Source: Chondrus crispus (taxonomy: Eukaryota > Rhodophyta > Florideophyceae > Gigartinales > Gigartinaceae). From it: DNA of 64,000 nt. The notes under the pieces were generated by a model. It saw nothing but the letters and a program-made list of their open reading frames with translations. It was not told the origin of the DNA and did no database searches. A program made the position numbers and the translations under genes. Shown here piece after piece: positions 33,381 to 45,200 of this stretch. The stretch covers positions 259,217-323,216 of the forward strand of contig NW_005178634.1 of the NCBI RefSeq assembly GCF_000350225.1, given 5' to 3'. Numbering within the stretch: the first letter of the stretch is position 1; the number at the start of each line of letters is the position of its first letter.

Positions 33381-34790
33381 GTGGATGACTTCTGCAAGAC
33401 CGTACTGGCACGACAGTCAGAGTCCCGATACTCCGCGTTCTTCGAAGACCAGCACGGGGTGCTCAAACGGAGACACCCCTTCAGCCCTGATATCGTGCAG
33501 GTCGTGGTGCCTCGGACGCTACGGGCTCGACTGCTTCAGCTCTGCCACGCGCCGACCATCGCGGGGCACCCGGGCCAGAACCGTATGTACTTCGCGCTCC
33601 GTCGCCAGTACTACTGGCCCCATCTCGCCGAAGATGTCGCAGCTACGGTGCGAGGGTGTCCGACCTGCGCGATGAACCGGGTCAAGTTGCGGAAACACCT
33701 CAATCGTTTGAGGTTGTTCCAAGCAACTCGGGCGCTCGTGAGCCTCGCCATTGACATCTTGGGTCCGGTCCCGAAGACGAAGGCAGGGAAAGGGTTCCTT
33801 CTCGTTATTACGAACCGTTTCACCAAGCTGACTCAAGTAGTGGCACTGCGGACCGTAACCGCGTACACCGTCGCCGTCGCATTCTGCGAAGCGTGGGTCT
33901 TTAAATACGGCGTCCCACGCTCGCTACTGTCGGATAACAGACCGCGGTTTAACGCGAAGTTCTTCCACAGCACGTGCCGTGTCCTGGGAGTGACGAAATT
34001 GTACACCTCTGCGTACCACCCCCAGACGAACGGGCAAGTCGAGCGATACAACCGGACGATCGCTTCGATGGTGCGCAATTACGTCGGCGAGCATCAGGAC
34101 GACTGGGACGTGTACGTGGGCCCCTCACGTATGCGTATAACTCCCACGTACATCGTACCACGCGCACGACGCCCTTCGAGCTCGTCCACAGCCGACCACC
34201 GCCGGAGTTCTCTCTCCGTAGGGCCGACAGTGACGCGCCCCCGTCCGATAGGGGGAATCAGCGAGCTGAGTTCCTCAGGACGTTGGAGGACACGATCCAG
34301 AAGGCCTACGGGAGCCTGCGACGGACGAAGCCTCGCTACAAGCGCGACTTTGACAAGCGCGTTCGCCGCATCAACACACGTATCAATCCAGGGAATTACG
34401 TCTACCTGAACCCCACCGAAGGGGCAAAGACGGCTATCAAACTCGCATCGCCCGCCGTAGGGCCATACCGCGTCCTCGCCAACGACCGTCGAACCATCAC
34501 GATCGATCGAGATGGTGTCACCGAGCGCGTCTCTGCAGACTGCTGCGTATACGAGCCTCCACCGACGGACGCACCACGGGTGAGAACGACAGCCCCGGGT
34601 GACCTTACCCACAAGGTCACCAAGGGCACGCAGTACGCGGTCGAACGATTACTGCGGCATCGAGCCATGGAGGACGGAACTACGTAGTTCCTCATCAAGT
34701 GGGCGGATTACGAAACGCCCACCTGGACCGTGCGGACTCACGTCCGGGAGGAATTGGTGTCTCGTTACGCCCAACGCCTCCGGAGACGCA
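33381..34790 (+). pseudogene. Integrase with chromodomain, chromovirus E
   Basis: HHCC zinc region (HAPTIAGHPGQ ... CPTCAMN), DDE core LAIDILGPV, LLSDNRPRF (Arg where Gly is usual) and NGQVERYN. A frameshift near 34110 moves to the frame of 33974-34687 (AYNSHVHRTTRTTPFELV, YKRDFDKRVRR, VGPYRVL). The chromodomain is at the end: QYAVERLLRHR, a TAG at 34685-34687, then FLIKWADYETPTW. So E is also a chromovirus, from a lineage distinct from A/B/C, and is inactive. Confidence 0.9.
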
Positions 34791-35677
34791 ATGGCAGAGA
34801 CCTCGTCTCAGACGCGAACGCGGATGTTCGCGCTTAAGAAGGGGGCCCTCAACCGCTCTGCTCCGTTGCAGTTAAAGGCCGCCCCTCGCGGTATGACAGA
34901 CACTTTAAGAACGGAAGGACAGGTGTCTCGGGAGGCACCAGCGAACTCGTGAGAATGCGAAGAAGTCGAGGCGTACCGGCGGTCAAGCCATCTGACAGAC
35001 GCCGCCAGTAAGAGGAAGGAGGACAGACAGTACGCACGGCAAAATGGCACACCCGCCGCACCGCCGGCAAGGTGCAAGATGCCCGGGCATCACCAGGGCC
35101 GTTAACCCGCACGCGAGTCGGTCCACCCAACGGAAGACCGGACCACTGTCCTGTCGCTGTGCGCAGTGTACGAGGAGACGTGCGAGGCACGCAGACGGAG
35201 GCTATGCAGCATACGGCCGCGTTCGGTGGAGCGCGACACAAGACAATTGCCAAAATGGGATCGGATGAGAGCAACCCGATCGGAGGGTCAGTGTTATACC
35301 CCCACGGACTCGAGACACCTCGAAACAGCCACCGACGCGTGCCTCATGATACGGAAAATGACTAGAAGAGGAGAATGTTACACGTGAGCGGGGCTCGGTG
35401 ATGCACGACACGCACCAACCACGCTCGCGCTGTCGCCAAATCACCACCTCCCCCAGCCTGCGAAATTATCAAAACTTAAGGGGAGGAAATTACACTGGCA
35501 CGTGCCTTGCGTGCATGGGCACGGTACCGCCTCCACCGACGACCGGTAACAAGGTGAACGACGGCGCCCCATGGGTACACACGTCCGCTCCCTGTCTGAA
35601 TACAGGACGGACACCACGACACCACACGCGCCCCCGAGCGGCAAGAGGCACGGAACAAGAGCGTCCGCTACGCGACG
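34791..35677 (+). other. 3' non-coding region of E
   Basis: No gene recognised. Purine-rich AGAAGAGGAGAA at about 35360 is followed by TGTTACACG, which could be a PPT and LTR edge, and a second purine tract (AAGGGGAGGAAA) is at about 35479. No matching LTR end was found, so no LTR is called. Confidence 0.4.
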
Positions 35678-35930
35678 CGCCCTCGCCCCGAATGGTGAGG
35701 GACGCCCGAGACGAAGGCAACGCGCTGTGCCCTCGCCCACGAAGGGCGAGAGGCGCCCGAAGGATAAGACGAAGTCCGCGCACTGCGCCCCCGCCACCGG
35801 ACAGCGAGGGGCGCGAGAGCTAAGACAGACTCCGCCGCGCATGCCCTCCCCACCTATGGCGAGAGGCCTCAAGGAGAATACGAGCTCTCGCGCGCCCCTG
35901 CCCTCGCCACCGGATGGCGAGGAGGGACGA
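35678..35930. repeat. Tandem array of five hairpin-containing repeats
   Basis: Units start near 35680, 35731, 35784, 35844 and 35901, spaced 51-60 bases. Each carries a CCCTCGCC-like arm, a 5-9 base loop and a GGCGAGGG-like arm. The best are CTCGCCC/GGGCGAG at 35732-35750 and CCTCGCC/GGCGAGG in the last unit. Some arms have paired changes, others mismatches. Confidence 0.7.
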
Positions 35931-36499
35931 GGGGGACGCGATCTTTCATCTCCCCTTCCTCCTCCGCTTTGAGGAGAGCACAGTCGGGCGTGCCGTTTCA
36001 CGCCGATGACAAAGAGGAATTTGAAGCAACGAACGGACTCGAAGAAACGCGTCATGATGGAAGCAATGTTTACTGTGGCCAGGTGCCCAGTTTCCCCCGG
36101 TGTCGTTTTCGCCAACGAAGGGAAGAAGGGCACCGCGCGGTTGACGACCAGACCGCACGGTCAGTGACTCGCATCGTTCGAGGGCACGCGAGACCCCGAA
36201 GCATATTTATCCAGGTGACAATACCCCGGATGCCGAGGTATCTCGGTGTCCAGTTCGGCGAGGCTAGGCATGACGACATGCAACGTGCCCTCCTCGGACG
36301 CCCAGTTTCGGGGCGGGGGAGGACCGGGCTCATAATCAGCATACGGATAGCGCCTGACGGGAGGGACCGGAGCGTTAGTAGGAGCGCCACCCGCCGGCAA
36401 GGGTACCGGCTGAGCCGAACGCAGACAGTCGCGTTCGCGTCGATATAGCTCGGGTTCGTGCAGGACTCGCTTGTAGACGACCGCCTGGCGTTCGGACGC
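35931..36499. other. E 3' region, no gene recognised
   Basis: Short frames on both strands, GC-rich, no domain. It may hold the end of the minus-strand ORF region beside it. Confidence 0.4.
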
Positions 36500-38323
36500 C
36501 TAGCGTATAGTGGTCACCTCCTGCTTCACCCGTTGAAGTTCTGCGGAGCGCGCCGCCAGGTCGTCAGGAAGACCGCGCGCTTCGTCACTCCGAGCCAGAA
36601 ACCAGTCCGCGAGGGTACCCACCAGCCCCCCTACCGTCCAGGTCTGCTGGCTGGCGACCCCCAAGGCCCGTACTACTTTAGGAATTGTCACTAGCTCCCC
36701 TCGGGGGAGCACGATGTTGCGTACACAGTGCGCCGGCGGCGTGGCCTGCCCCACCTCATCAAGAGGCAGGACGGGGAGGATGGCCCCTGTAGGGGCAAGG
36801 CCCCCTGCCCTGGCGTGACAGACCCCGACATCGTACGGTAGGGGTTCAGATTGAGACCAGCGGGATCCACGCACGCGGCGTCGAGGTCCCGGTAGCGCTT
36901 CCGCCGGCCCCGCCGACTCTCAGAACCGACCCCTCCCCTCTTCTCCGTGTTGCCAACAACCGAGGGGACGGGAACGGAGCGTGCGACGAAGGCATCCGAC
37001 GCCGGTTCGTATGTGACGAAGGAACCCAGGCCCCGGTGGTATAGTTCATCCACGGGTGATGGCTCCGCGCGCAGATCTCGCCAGCACGGACCATAAGCCC
37101 ACGGCATGGGCGAACGTCCAGGGGACGTGGGAGGACCCGTTCTCTGTCGAATAGAGGAAAGCATCAAGAAGGCCGGACACGAGGCGTCCTACGAACGTGA
37201 CCGTAGCGTCCGCCTGAATGAAGACTCGCTTGTTCATGTGCGCCTCGGCCATGAACGTGCAGCACACGGACCAAGCCCACTCGCGCTCATAATTATACGC
37301 GAGCCGCGAGTGGGCTGGGTGCTGCGGGTTGGCACATGCAACCCCTAAATGCTTCAAGACGGGAGGCAGAAGCGGGTGCCCTCCGAGCGAGGGAAAGCTC
37401 TCCCTCACGTCGATAGGGAGAGCGGGGAAATCCTCTGGAGACAAGCCGGACGCGAAGGCAGACGACGTAACGACACGACCGTCCGCCTCGCTCTCCCGCC
37501 GATAGCTGGACCAATTGTGGTGGGCGAACCTCACACCGTGGAGACGCATCAAGGAGCACAAAGACTTCTGCAAGGCCACCCGGGGCCTAGTGAACACATG
37601 GAGGCGGGGCGACACGTACAGCCCCGCCACCTCCGGTAACATGAACCGCCGGGGATCGACCTGTCCTGCGTTAGACAGGAACGATCCTATCCGGTCGACG
37701 TAAAGGACCTCCGCGATACTGTACGCAAAAGTACGATCTCCGATCAGCTCGTCCGGCAGCTGGCATCCGGAGCCGCTGCCTTCGCCCATCAACCGGTGTA
37801 GAGCCGACGACACCTCTTGCACACCACCAGCCTCGTAAACCTTGAACATGCGGGCTAGGTCGGAACGAAGCCACGCGCAGGAAGAAAGATCCTCGATGGT
37901 TACCCCCGAGCGACCCCGGCGTCGCCAGGGGTAGCGTAGCTCGCTGATAGGGAGCGGTGGGACCTCGAAAGACGGTACCCCTAGCCACCGAGTGCATTGG
38001 GCGACTCCCCCTCCCAATCGACGGTGGAGGAAAGGTGTCCACGGGGCGGAGAACCCAAGGACGCGCTATCCATCTTTGGGGGCACCCTCGACGCGAGGGG
38101 AGCAGCCGAGACGCACCGGGCGGCAGAGAGATCGGAAGGCGGGATGTCAGCTGCTCGGACGGAAGGGGTAGCCGGGCGAAACGAAAGGACCGGCTTGGAT
38201 GGCCCCTCACTGGGGGCCACCAGTTCCACGGACACGGTCGTGGACCGCAAGCGGGACTTCTGGAATACCGGCGGAGGTAGCGGGCCCGCTTGGGCCAGGA
38301 CGACGCCACCCTCTCGCGGTCCG
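36500..38323 (-). pseudogene. Minus-strand ORF in the 3' region of E, unknown function
   Basis: Antisense to E's gag-pol. Pieces: a Ser/Pro-rich N-terminal segment (38320-38010), a 323-codon frame (37046-38017), then 36691-37167 and 36500-36874, linked by frameshifts. Seen in it: ELRYPWRRRGRSGV, AWLRSDLARMFKVYEAGG, RLAYNYEREWAWSVCC and a helical C-terminus (ARSAELQRVKQEV). No domain is recognised. Its position, next to the presumed 3' end and reading back toward pol, matches the antisense ORF of B. Protein similarity to that ORF is at best very weak by eye. D has inserted at its upstream edge. Confidence 0.55.
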
Positions 38324-39366
38324 TGTAGTGCAATGTGCCTGGCAGGCCACGAACGCAGTCCGACGGTCAAAAAAAAGAAGAAAAACAAAAACAGCAACAA
38401 CCACTGCCGATGGCACGCGCTACGGAGCGTTCGAGACTCCCTTTCCCCTTGTGTGGGCTTGCGGCCCACGGTAGCTCGACTCCGACGGGGGGTTTAAGGA
38501 AAGATGCCCGGCCCGGGAGGATAATGGTGGTAGAGACTTGTGAAGACTTGAGCGGTCGACGAGTGCGGGTTGGGCTTGTCTACGAGGATGTAACTGCGGT
38601 TCGCTGGGTTGTAAGGCCAATGCTCGACGGGCGTCTTCAGCACCTTGTGTGGAATTCAAGGTCTTCGACGGGGGCTTGTTCAGCACTACCGGACGGGATC
38701 GTAACCGTGTAGCAACGCTACTACTGACGTGTTGCCCGATGGCTAAAAACACCCTCACCAGCGCGATCGCGATCGGGGTAGGCGGTACCCACTCTGTCTT
38801 ATACAGTAAGACCTTCGACGGAGGCGTCGTTGCAACAACCTTCGGACGGAACTTGAAACAGTAGCAGCGCTACACAACGTGTTGCCTGATGGCTAAAGCA
38901 CCTACACCGGATCGGTCGCAACCAACTCCAGTGGAACCAACACAATTAAGGGAAAAATAGAGGTAGAGATAGAAAAGAATAGGGAAATAAAGGAAAAAGA
39001 AAGGGGAACCCCCGAGCGCAAAGGATAACGTAATCTGTGGTAAAAGGGAGCGTCTTGGGAAAGACGGACTTCGACCAAGGCGATATTCAACTCTGGCAAC
39101 TGGGGTTACCTTTACTGACTTGGTGGTCAGAGGGCTAAGGTATATATCGCCCCGCCGGAGCCATTACAGTAGCTCGCGGCCCTAGATCCTAGATCTAATC
39201 TAGTGTCAGCAAAATTAATGCCAACTAATTAACTAAATAAAATAAAATAATTAAAAATTAAAACTGTGCACTTATTCACACGTGTGTCCCCCAACCCGGA
39301 CTACTTTTCATATCCAAATATTTTCCTTTCTTTTCACCCCCCTTTTCAGGTGCGTATTGCACTACA
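38324..39366 (-). repeat. 3' LTR of element D (1043 bp)
   Basis: Ends TGTAGTGCAAT and ATTGCACTACA, a perfect 11-base inverted terminus. Internally closer to LTR A than to LTR B (for example TGTGCCTGGCAGG at the start). The left flank is GTCCG (38319-38323), in E sequence; the matching duplication should lie beyond the window. Confidence 0.9.
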
Positions 39367-39405
39367 TATCCCCGTTCCGAGCGCTCTTGTACGCCGCTCC
39401 GTCAT

Positions 39406-40428
39406 TGTAGTGCAATGCGCCTGTCGGGCAGAGACCGCGGTCCGATGGTCCAGCAAAAACAACAACAGCAACAAAAAGAAGAACTGCCGATGGCACAGCG
39501 CTAGGGAGTGTCTGACTCTCCCTTCTCCGTTTAAACGAGCTTTGCGACTCGTAGTAGCTCGGATCCCTGATGGGGGGGGGGCACAGAGAAATAGCCCGGC
39601 CCGGGATCGGTGTGGTAGAGACTTGCGAAGAGATCTGCTCGACGAGTGTGGGGTGGGGCGCGTACGTAGGTACCCCGGTTCCACTGGGTTGTAAGGCCAA
39701 TGCTCGTTGAGCTTCTTCGACACCTTGTAACGCGACAAGGCCTTCGACGGGGGCGTCGCAACGCAGCCCGACGGGATGAAATGAAAGTAGCAGCGCTGCG
39801 TCAACCGTGCCGCGCGATGGCTCGAAACGCCTACACCGGTTCGGTCGCAACCGACACCGATGGTACCAACACTGGCTCGTAATACGACGGAGCCCTTCGA
39901 GGGAGACGTCGTTGCAACGGTCTCCGTCGGAAAATGGGTCACAGTAGCAGCGCTACGTCAACTGTGCCGCCCGATGGCTCGAAACACCTACACCGGTTCG
40001 GTCGCAACCGACACCGATGGTACCAACACAAGATAAGGGAAAAATAGGTAGAATTAGAGAGAGAAAAGGATAGGGAAATAAAGGAAAGAGAAAAGAGAAC
40101 CCCGAGCGATAGAGGATGCCGTAGGCTTAGGTAAAAGGGAGCGTCTTAATAGAGACGGACTTCGACCAAGGCGACATTCAACTCCGGCAACTCGGGTTGG
40201 TTTATTGACTTGTTCGGTCAAAGGGCTAAGTTATATAGAGCCCCGCCGGGGCGAGTACAGTAGCTCCCGGCTCTAGATTCTAGATGTAATTAGTAAATAA
40301 AATTAAATAATTAAAATAATCGTGCGCTTCGTCGCACACGCGTGTCCCCCAACCCCGGACTACAGTATCCAGTTTTTTTCCTTTTTCACTTCCTTCCCCC
40401 CCCTTTCCGAGTCGGGTATTGCACTACA
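39406..40428 (-). repeat. 3' LTR of chromovirus B (1023 bp)
   Basis: Ends TGTAGTGCAAT and ATTGCACTACA. It pairs with 53902-54919; small differences include a longer G run near 39571. A unit of about 140 bases containing CCCGATGGCTCGAAAC is present twice in tandem (about 39790-39870 and 39945-40025). A TATATA motif near 40235 is readable on both strands; on the minus strand AATAAA follows about 30 bases later. Confidence 0.93.
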
Positions 40429-40440
40429 TATCCCCCTTCT
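40429..40440 (-). other. Polypurine tract of chromovirus B
   Basis: On the minus strand AGAAGGGGGATA directly precedes the LTR terminus TGTAG. The same place beside LTR D reads GGAACGGGGATA. This is where a plus-strand primer must be, and it confirms that this LTR is the 3' one. Confidence 0.75.
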
Positions 40441-40538
40441 GAGCGCTCTCGCGCAGCGGCTTCACCCCCTTGCTTCCCAACTTCTTCCTTTTTCTTCCGA
40501 CCATCGGTCGCCGCTCGCGTGAGAGTAAGACGATCTCC

Positions 40539-42188
40539 ATGTTTCCTTCATCGGATTCCACTGTCGGACATACCGCCCGCGGCCGCCGCGGTGTGGGCTT
40601 CTCACACACGTCTTCCATTCCTAGCGACCTTCCTTCCATACCCCGACTTCCCCCGAACACCAACGATCCTGAACCGGTCTTTCATCCCGATCTCCATCCT
40701 TCATCAGCCCCTTGTCGATACCCCTCACTAGCCGAGCTCCAAGGTAAATCCATGCGCGACTATCCCTTACTGTACGCGGCCACGCCTTGGTTTTCCGCCA
40801 TCGGCGTGCGCGACGTCACTAGCATCGGGCGCGACTTTGCCGACGGTGCGGGGATGCTGCCGGGTCACCTTCCCCTTCAAGCCATTTCCTCCTACGATTG
40901 GCGTGCCCGTGTCGCCATTCCCCCTTCTATCCTGCGTCGTTCCTCCCCTCGTGGCCGACAGGGCCTATCCCTGCGGTTCATGGAAGCCGTTCTCGACCGT
41001 CTGGACCTATCCCTATCCGATGCCCTCATCCCTCCGTCCTTCGGATGTGACACGTGGAAGTTTCGCACGGAGGGGGAGCGTGATTACCTTGACAACCTCC
41101 TCAGCTGGACGCGGGGTAACCCCGTGCTCGAGGCGGACCGCCTGTGGCATAACCAACTGACGGTGACTAACGATGCCATGTCATACACGCACGCAATCCT
41201 CCCCCTCAATTTCCGATATATGAAACGCGGGAACATCCCCTTCTTCCAGCATACGGTCCGATTCGAGCGTAAGATGAGATCGGACACGCGATATTTCCTA
41301 GCTTACCAAATGGTTGAGGCGGGGGAAATTGCTCGGTCACACTATCCCAACCGGTACCAGCAACTCCCCTCGTGGTGGGGACAACGGTTTTGGGCAGAGC
41401 TCGGTCCCATCCTTACCTACTTGGGAAGCCATCTCACTGATCCTCGTCACGGGTTGTGGGTTGTCTTTTTGACGGAGTGGTGCGTGAAGGTAGCCGCCAC
41501 CTTGCTCTGGGAGGCGTACGATTGTTGGCGGCTTTGGTATCTTCCTCCGAAGCTCGTCGAGCTCATGTGCCTTTTGGACTATACTGTGCCCTTGGGCGGA
41601 GCAGACACCGACTTCGAACTGCACTCCTTACTCGAAAAGATCAATCAGGTCAACTGGGATGTTGTTCCCCCTATCAACTCATCCCGATCCTTCGCGAGGC
41701 GACGCCCGTCCTTTTCTCCCGGTCGAAGTCACAGTGCGGCGGGTGATTTCGTCTGGTTCAACCCTTGGACATCCGCCTTGTGCTCTCCCTCCGAAGCGCG
41801 CCTCAGTCGCCAATTCGGCAACCAAGTTCCAACCCCTGACGTAGCTCCCATACGAGCCATAGATCCCCGCGCAGACGACGTTTGCCCCCGACCGTCTGCT
41901 CCAGATTCCCGTCTCCTTGCAACCGCTGCTGCTCCTCCTCCTGCTGCAGATATCCTCTCGGCAGGGCATACCGAAACTCTGTCGGTTAGGGAAGCGTTGT
42001 CTCCCCCACCGTCCCCATCAATTCCCAAAAAGAGCGACGGAGCCATTGACATCTACTGCACATTGCTCCGCGCTCATGGCATCGAAGGTGAAGCTCTCCA
42101 AGCGGCTTCCCTCGATGATCTGCGAGTCCTTGCTCGACTCGTTACCTCACTCCCGAAGGAAAAATCCTTGGGTGTGCCGCCCCAATGA
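40539..42188 (+). CDS. Antisense ORF of chromovirus B, unknown protein
   Basis: About 549 residues, opposite in strand to gag-pol. The Met at 40539 (MFPSSDSTVG) is chosen over an upstream in-frame Met at 40470 because the remnant in D begins at the same MFPSS. The N-terminus is Ser/Pro-rich (about 1-70), then ELQGKSMRDYPLLYAATPWF and FADGAGMLPG. The middle has an aromatic-rich part (YQQLPSWWGQRFWAELG, WEAYDCWRLWYLPP), then a Pro/Ser linker (about 400-490) and a conserved C-terminal helix region (LLRAHGIEGEALQAAS, LARLVTSLPKEKSLG). No known domain, signal peptide or clear membrane span. The frame is uninterrupted although gag-pol is broken. It starts 111 bases from the 3' LTR, so LTR-driven antisense transcription is possible. 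Antisense ORFs at this site are known in some plant gypsy elements; homology is not claimed. Confidence 0.75.
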   Translation: MFPSSDSTVGHTARGRRGVGFSHTSSIPSDLPSIPRLPPNTNDPEPVFHPDLHPSSAPCRYPSLAELQGKSMRDYPLLYAATPWFSAIGVRDVTSIGRDFADGAGMLPGHLPLQAISSYDWRARVAIPPSILRRSSPRGRQGLSLRFMEAVLDRLDLSLSDALIPPSFGCDTWKFRTEGERDYLDNLLSWTRGNPVLEADRLWHNQLTVTNDAMSYTHAILPLNFRYMKRGNIPFFQHTVRFERKMRSDTRYFLAYQMVEAGEIARSHYPNRYQQLPSWWGQRFWAELGPILTYLGSHLTDPRHGLWVVFLTEWCVKVAATLLWEAYDCWRLWYLPPKLVELMCLLDYTVPLGGADTDFELHSLLEKINQVNWDVVPPINSSRSFARRRPSFSPGRSHSAAGDFVWFNPWTSALCSPSEARLSRQFGNQVPTPDVAPIRAIDPRADDVCPRPSAPDSRLLATAAAPPPAADILSAGHTETLSVREALSPPPSPSIPKKSDGAIDIYCTLLRAHGIEGEALQAASLDDLRVLARLVTSLPKEKSLGVPPQ

Positions 42189-42279
42189 CCTGCCGCTTAG
42201 AGCGACTTCCCCGTGATCCGTTCTCGGATTATTACCCGTTTGGGGTGACGTCTGGTTATTGACGTCATCCTGTAGCTTT

Positions 42280-42297
42280 TGGATAATAAAATAAATC
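42280..42297 (+). terminator. AATAAA signals after the antisense ORF
   Basis: Overlapping AATAAAATAAAT about 95 bases after the stop at 42188. The D remnant has AAAATAAAT at the same distance (about 55901). This fits a polyadenylation signal for a plus-strand transcript, antisense to gag-pol. Confidence 0.6.
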
Positions 42298-45200
42298 ACC
42301 TGCGTATCCCCCGTTACCTTCACTTTCCTCCTCTTTTTTTTCTCTCTTTTTTTGTATGCGTCCCGCCTCTGCGGTCGCATCCCCATTCTGCCATTCCCTT
42401 CTCTTTTTTTCTCGTCACATTTCCCTCCTCTTTCTCACACGTTCTCCTTCTGCCATCCTCCTATCACAGCGTGCGTCTCCCATTTTCCTCCTCATTCTCC
42501 CAAATTTCCCTTTTGTGTGAGGCTGTCCTCACACGGTTCTCATGAAAAATACAATATCGTCGACGCCATACGAGCGACGTCATCCCTCAACTGTTATCGC
42601 GACGCCACTGTAGACGTCCGTTATCACGGTCACCAAAGTGGTAGGGGGGTTTTGAGGTTCACAAAAAAAATATGGTTCGTTATCAACCTGCCTGACCCGT
42701 TCGGTCGCGCTCGCTTGAGTCGGTTATTTCCAACACTGGGTTCTACTGTACGGTCCCCGTAGTACCAAACGATAGCGTTGCTTCTCAATGCCCATGGAAA
42801 GTTACACCCTCATTGCAGTTTCAGATGAGTCGCCCGTTTCCATTTTTTTCCTTTGCACAACCTGGCGAGATCGTCCCGAGCTTGTCACCATGCGTAATCA
42901 ATTCAGTCATAGCAGCGGTCCCGTCTACGATTCTTGTCAAAGCAGACATGTCGAATTCCTCTCCTCCTTTGTTTGCGTGTGCTGAAAGTGAACTGTTGCG
43001 TGCGAGTTCCCCTCTGTTCTCCGCATATCAATGTTCTCTCCCTTCCCCTGTTCCTGGTGTACGTTGGGAACCGGAAAACATTCTGCAAATGAACGCGAGA
43101 CTTACTGCTTCCTTCAAATGGAAATTCGCGATCCACAACTGAAGGGGTGTTTTGCACATGATTCTCACGATCCGTGGAGACCACCTTCACGGACTGTCGT
43201 CGACAGCGGAACGTGCGACATTACGTTCTCTTTTTTTCTTCTTCGCCCCGTTAGATCCCTCAAGACAATTCCTGTCGATTTCCGCGTGCAGTAGTTGCGG
43301 ACTCCCGCAACTCGTCATTTGTCGCCTGAGGCCTGCTTAGTCGTGCAATAAAAATATTAATAGGGGGGGTGATGGCGGGGTGTGGGGACAAGAACCTCAT
43401 TCTTTTCCTCGTTCGGTTGTTGTGCGACCGAGGCCACTCGTGTCCACGAAACGTTAACAGAGATCTGTGGCCATTGTTCTAATCTCCCTCGCGTCGACAT
43501 TGCAAAAATAGAAAGATTCATAAAGGGCATCGGAGCTCGTATCACTTCATGACATTCCTGTCTTTGACGAATACGATCTTCTTCGTACGAGGTGCCACGA
43601 AATGTGACCTCCTCGAAGGGGTTCTGCTCTCGCGCAGGCTTTAGAGCCTACAGTACCAAATCGTCGATACTTGGTAAAGTCCTTGCGAGGGTTACTGGCC
43701 ATTTGAACACCGTCCTCGTTTTCGGTAGTCGTGTCCGTCTTCCTCATGGGTCCACGAAACGTTTGTCCTTCTACACGCGAGCCACCGTTTCCCTTCGGCG
43801 AGCGCTGTCCTGCTCTCGCGATCGGATGCTGTACTTTGATGTGTGTCTTATCGCTGGTTCCTGCTCATCCCCAGAAGGAAAAATAGTAATAAAGGGAGTC
43901 GCGACGGAATTAAAGTTGGGTACAAGGTCGATGGGTATCCTTCACGATTTCCAACACGTCTTTCCACGACGCGGATCGTACTGTCAGCTTTGTACCCGTC
44001 GGGTCTTTCTCTTGATCGCCCTTCGCGCACCTCGGCGAGTCATCCCTCTCGTTCCGGGTCCCGGTTGAGCCCCCTCTTGATCGTAACATGTCGGCTGACC
44101 GGCGTCCGTAGTGTTAGGTGGGGTGGGGGGTGTCACATCTAGGATGTGATAAAACAAAATAGAGAGCAACCCCAAAACAAAAACATTGACAAAAGAAAGG
44201 AGATAATCGCGATCGGATGACGTTGTCTCGACAGAGGCAACGTTCGTCGTGGTCGCGAACCGTGTGCAGCTCACTTATCCCAAATAGGCTCAGCGTCCCA
44301 TGCGCTCGACCGCGTCGCTTTCTCCTTAAAATTAATTGAAAATTCCGAGCGGTGTCCTGTGTTCCACTTGGGCATCGCGACACTTGTCGATATTTGTGGG
44401 GTGTTGTTGCTGTGTACTCGGGGAGGTCCCGCGGCTTACGCGGTGGGCCATTCAACAACAACTGCCTGTCCTTCGGACTCTCCCCTCGTATCGTGGTGCG
44501 TCTCTTCACCCTCAAGAGGTACGCCTCCCGTTGTCACACACCCTTCATCAACCAAAACCTTGATCACCCACCTTTGTTTCCAGCTAGGGCCTCCACCCGC
44601 GGCCGTCTTCGTAGACTGCAAGATCCTGCGTAAGATCATGAGGACTTACCACTGGGCCTTTCCTGTTCGCCAAATCTCGAAAGTCAACCGACCCCACACT
44701 GTTCATATGCGTCGCATACTTTCTTGCGATGCCAGCATCACCTGTTCCCCATGAATCTCTCAACTCTGCCAGACGGATCATATCCGGTTTGTTCATGACA
44801 CGCAATGCGCGGTGCGTATCCTCGAAAGACGAAGACCTTTTGCTGCCACGGGCGTCCAGAGCCTGTACAGACGAGCGAAGCTTTGCGTAGAGCGATTCGT
44901 ACTCGTCCCTTGCTTCCTGTGCGCCGATTTCCCCCTGTCCCTCTGGTCTCTTTGAGCGTTTTCAGGTACCACCTTCACAACTCCGGTATATTTCCGGTGC
45001 AACCCTCTCTTGATTTTTCTTTTTGACCGTTACTCCTGTAGCCCCGCTCTGTCGATGTCGGATCTCTTGTGGGGTACAAAACCTTGCCGGTTGGCTCACC
45101 ATTTCGCGCCGCGATGCTGGCAGCGTGGGAGAGTTTTAGCAAGATCCTCTCGTCATTTTTGTTGCGCGACCATATATTATCAAAAACGAACCGGCTTCGA

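Larger units (their letters stand above)
16740..38323 (+). mobile_element. Chromovirus E (Ty3/gypsy), split by a CACTA-like transposon
   Basis: Plus strand: gag from 16740, protease, start of RT to 20616; then the CACTA-like insert; then RT, RNase H, integrase and chromodomain from 31722 to 34790; then a 3' region with a hairpin array and a minus-strand ORF up to 38323, where LTR D is inserted. Its 5' LTR is absent, lost behind copy A. It differs strongly from the A/B/C family in sequence and is more GC-rich. It is the oldest layer of the nest in this window. Confidence 0.85.

Noticed and set aside
35372..35500. TGTTACACG after a purine tract as the 3' LTR start of E
   Set aside because: No matching LTR end and no second copy in the window, so it cannot be supported.
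39367..40428. Two tandem LTRs (D and B) as an unequal-crossover product
   Set aside because: GTCAT on both sides of B and the colinear D sequence on both sides show a simple insertion of B next to LTR D.
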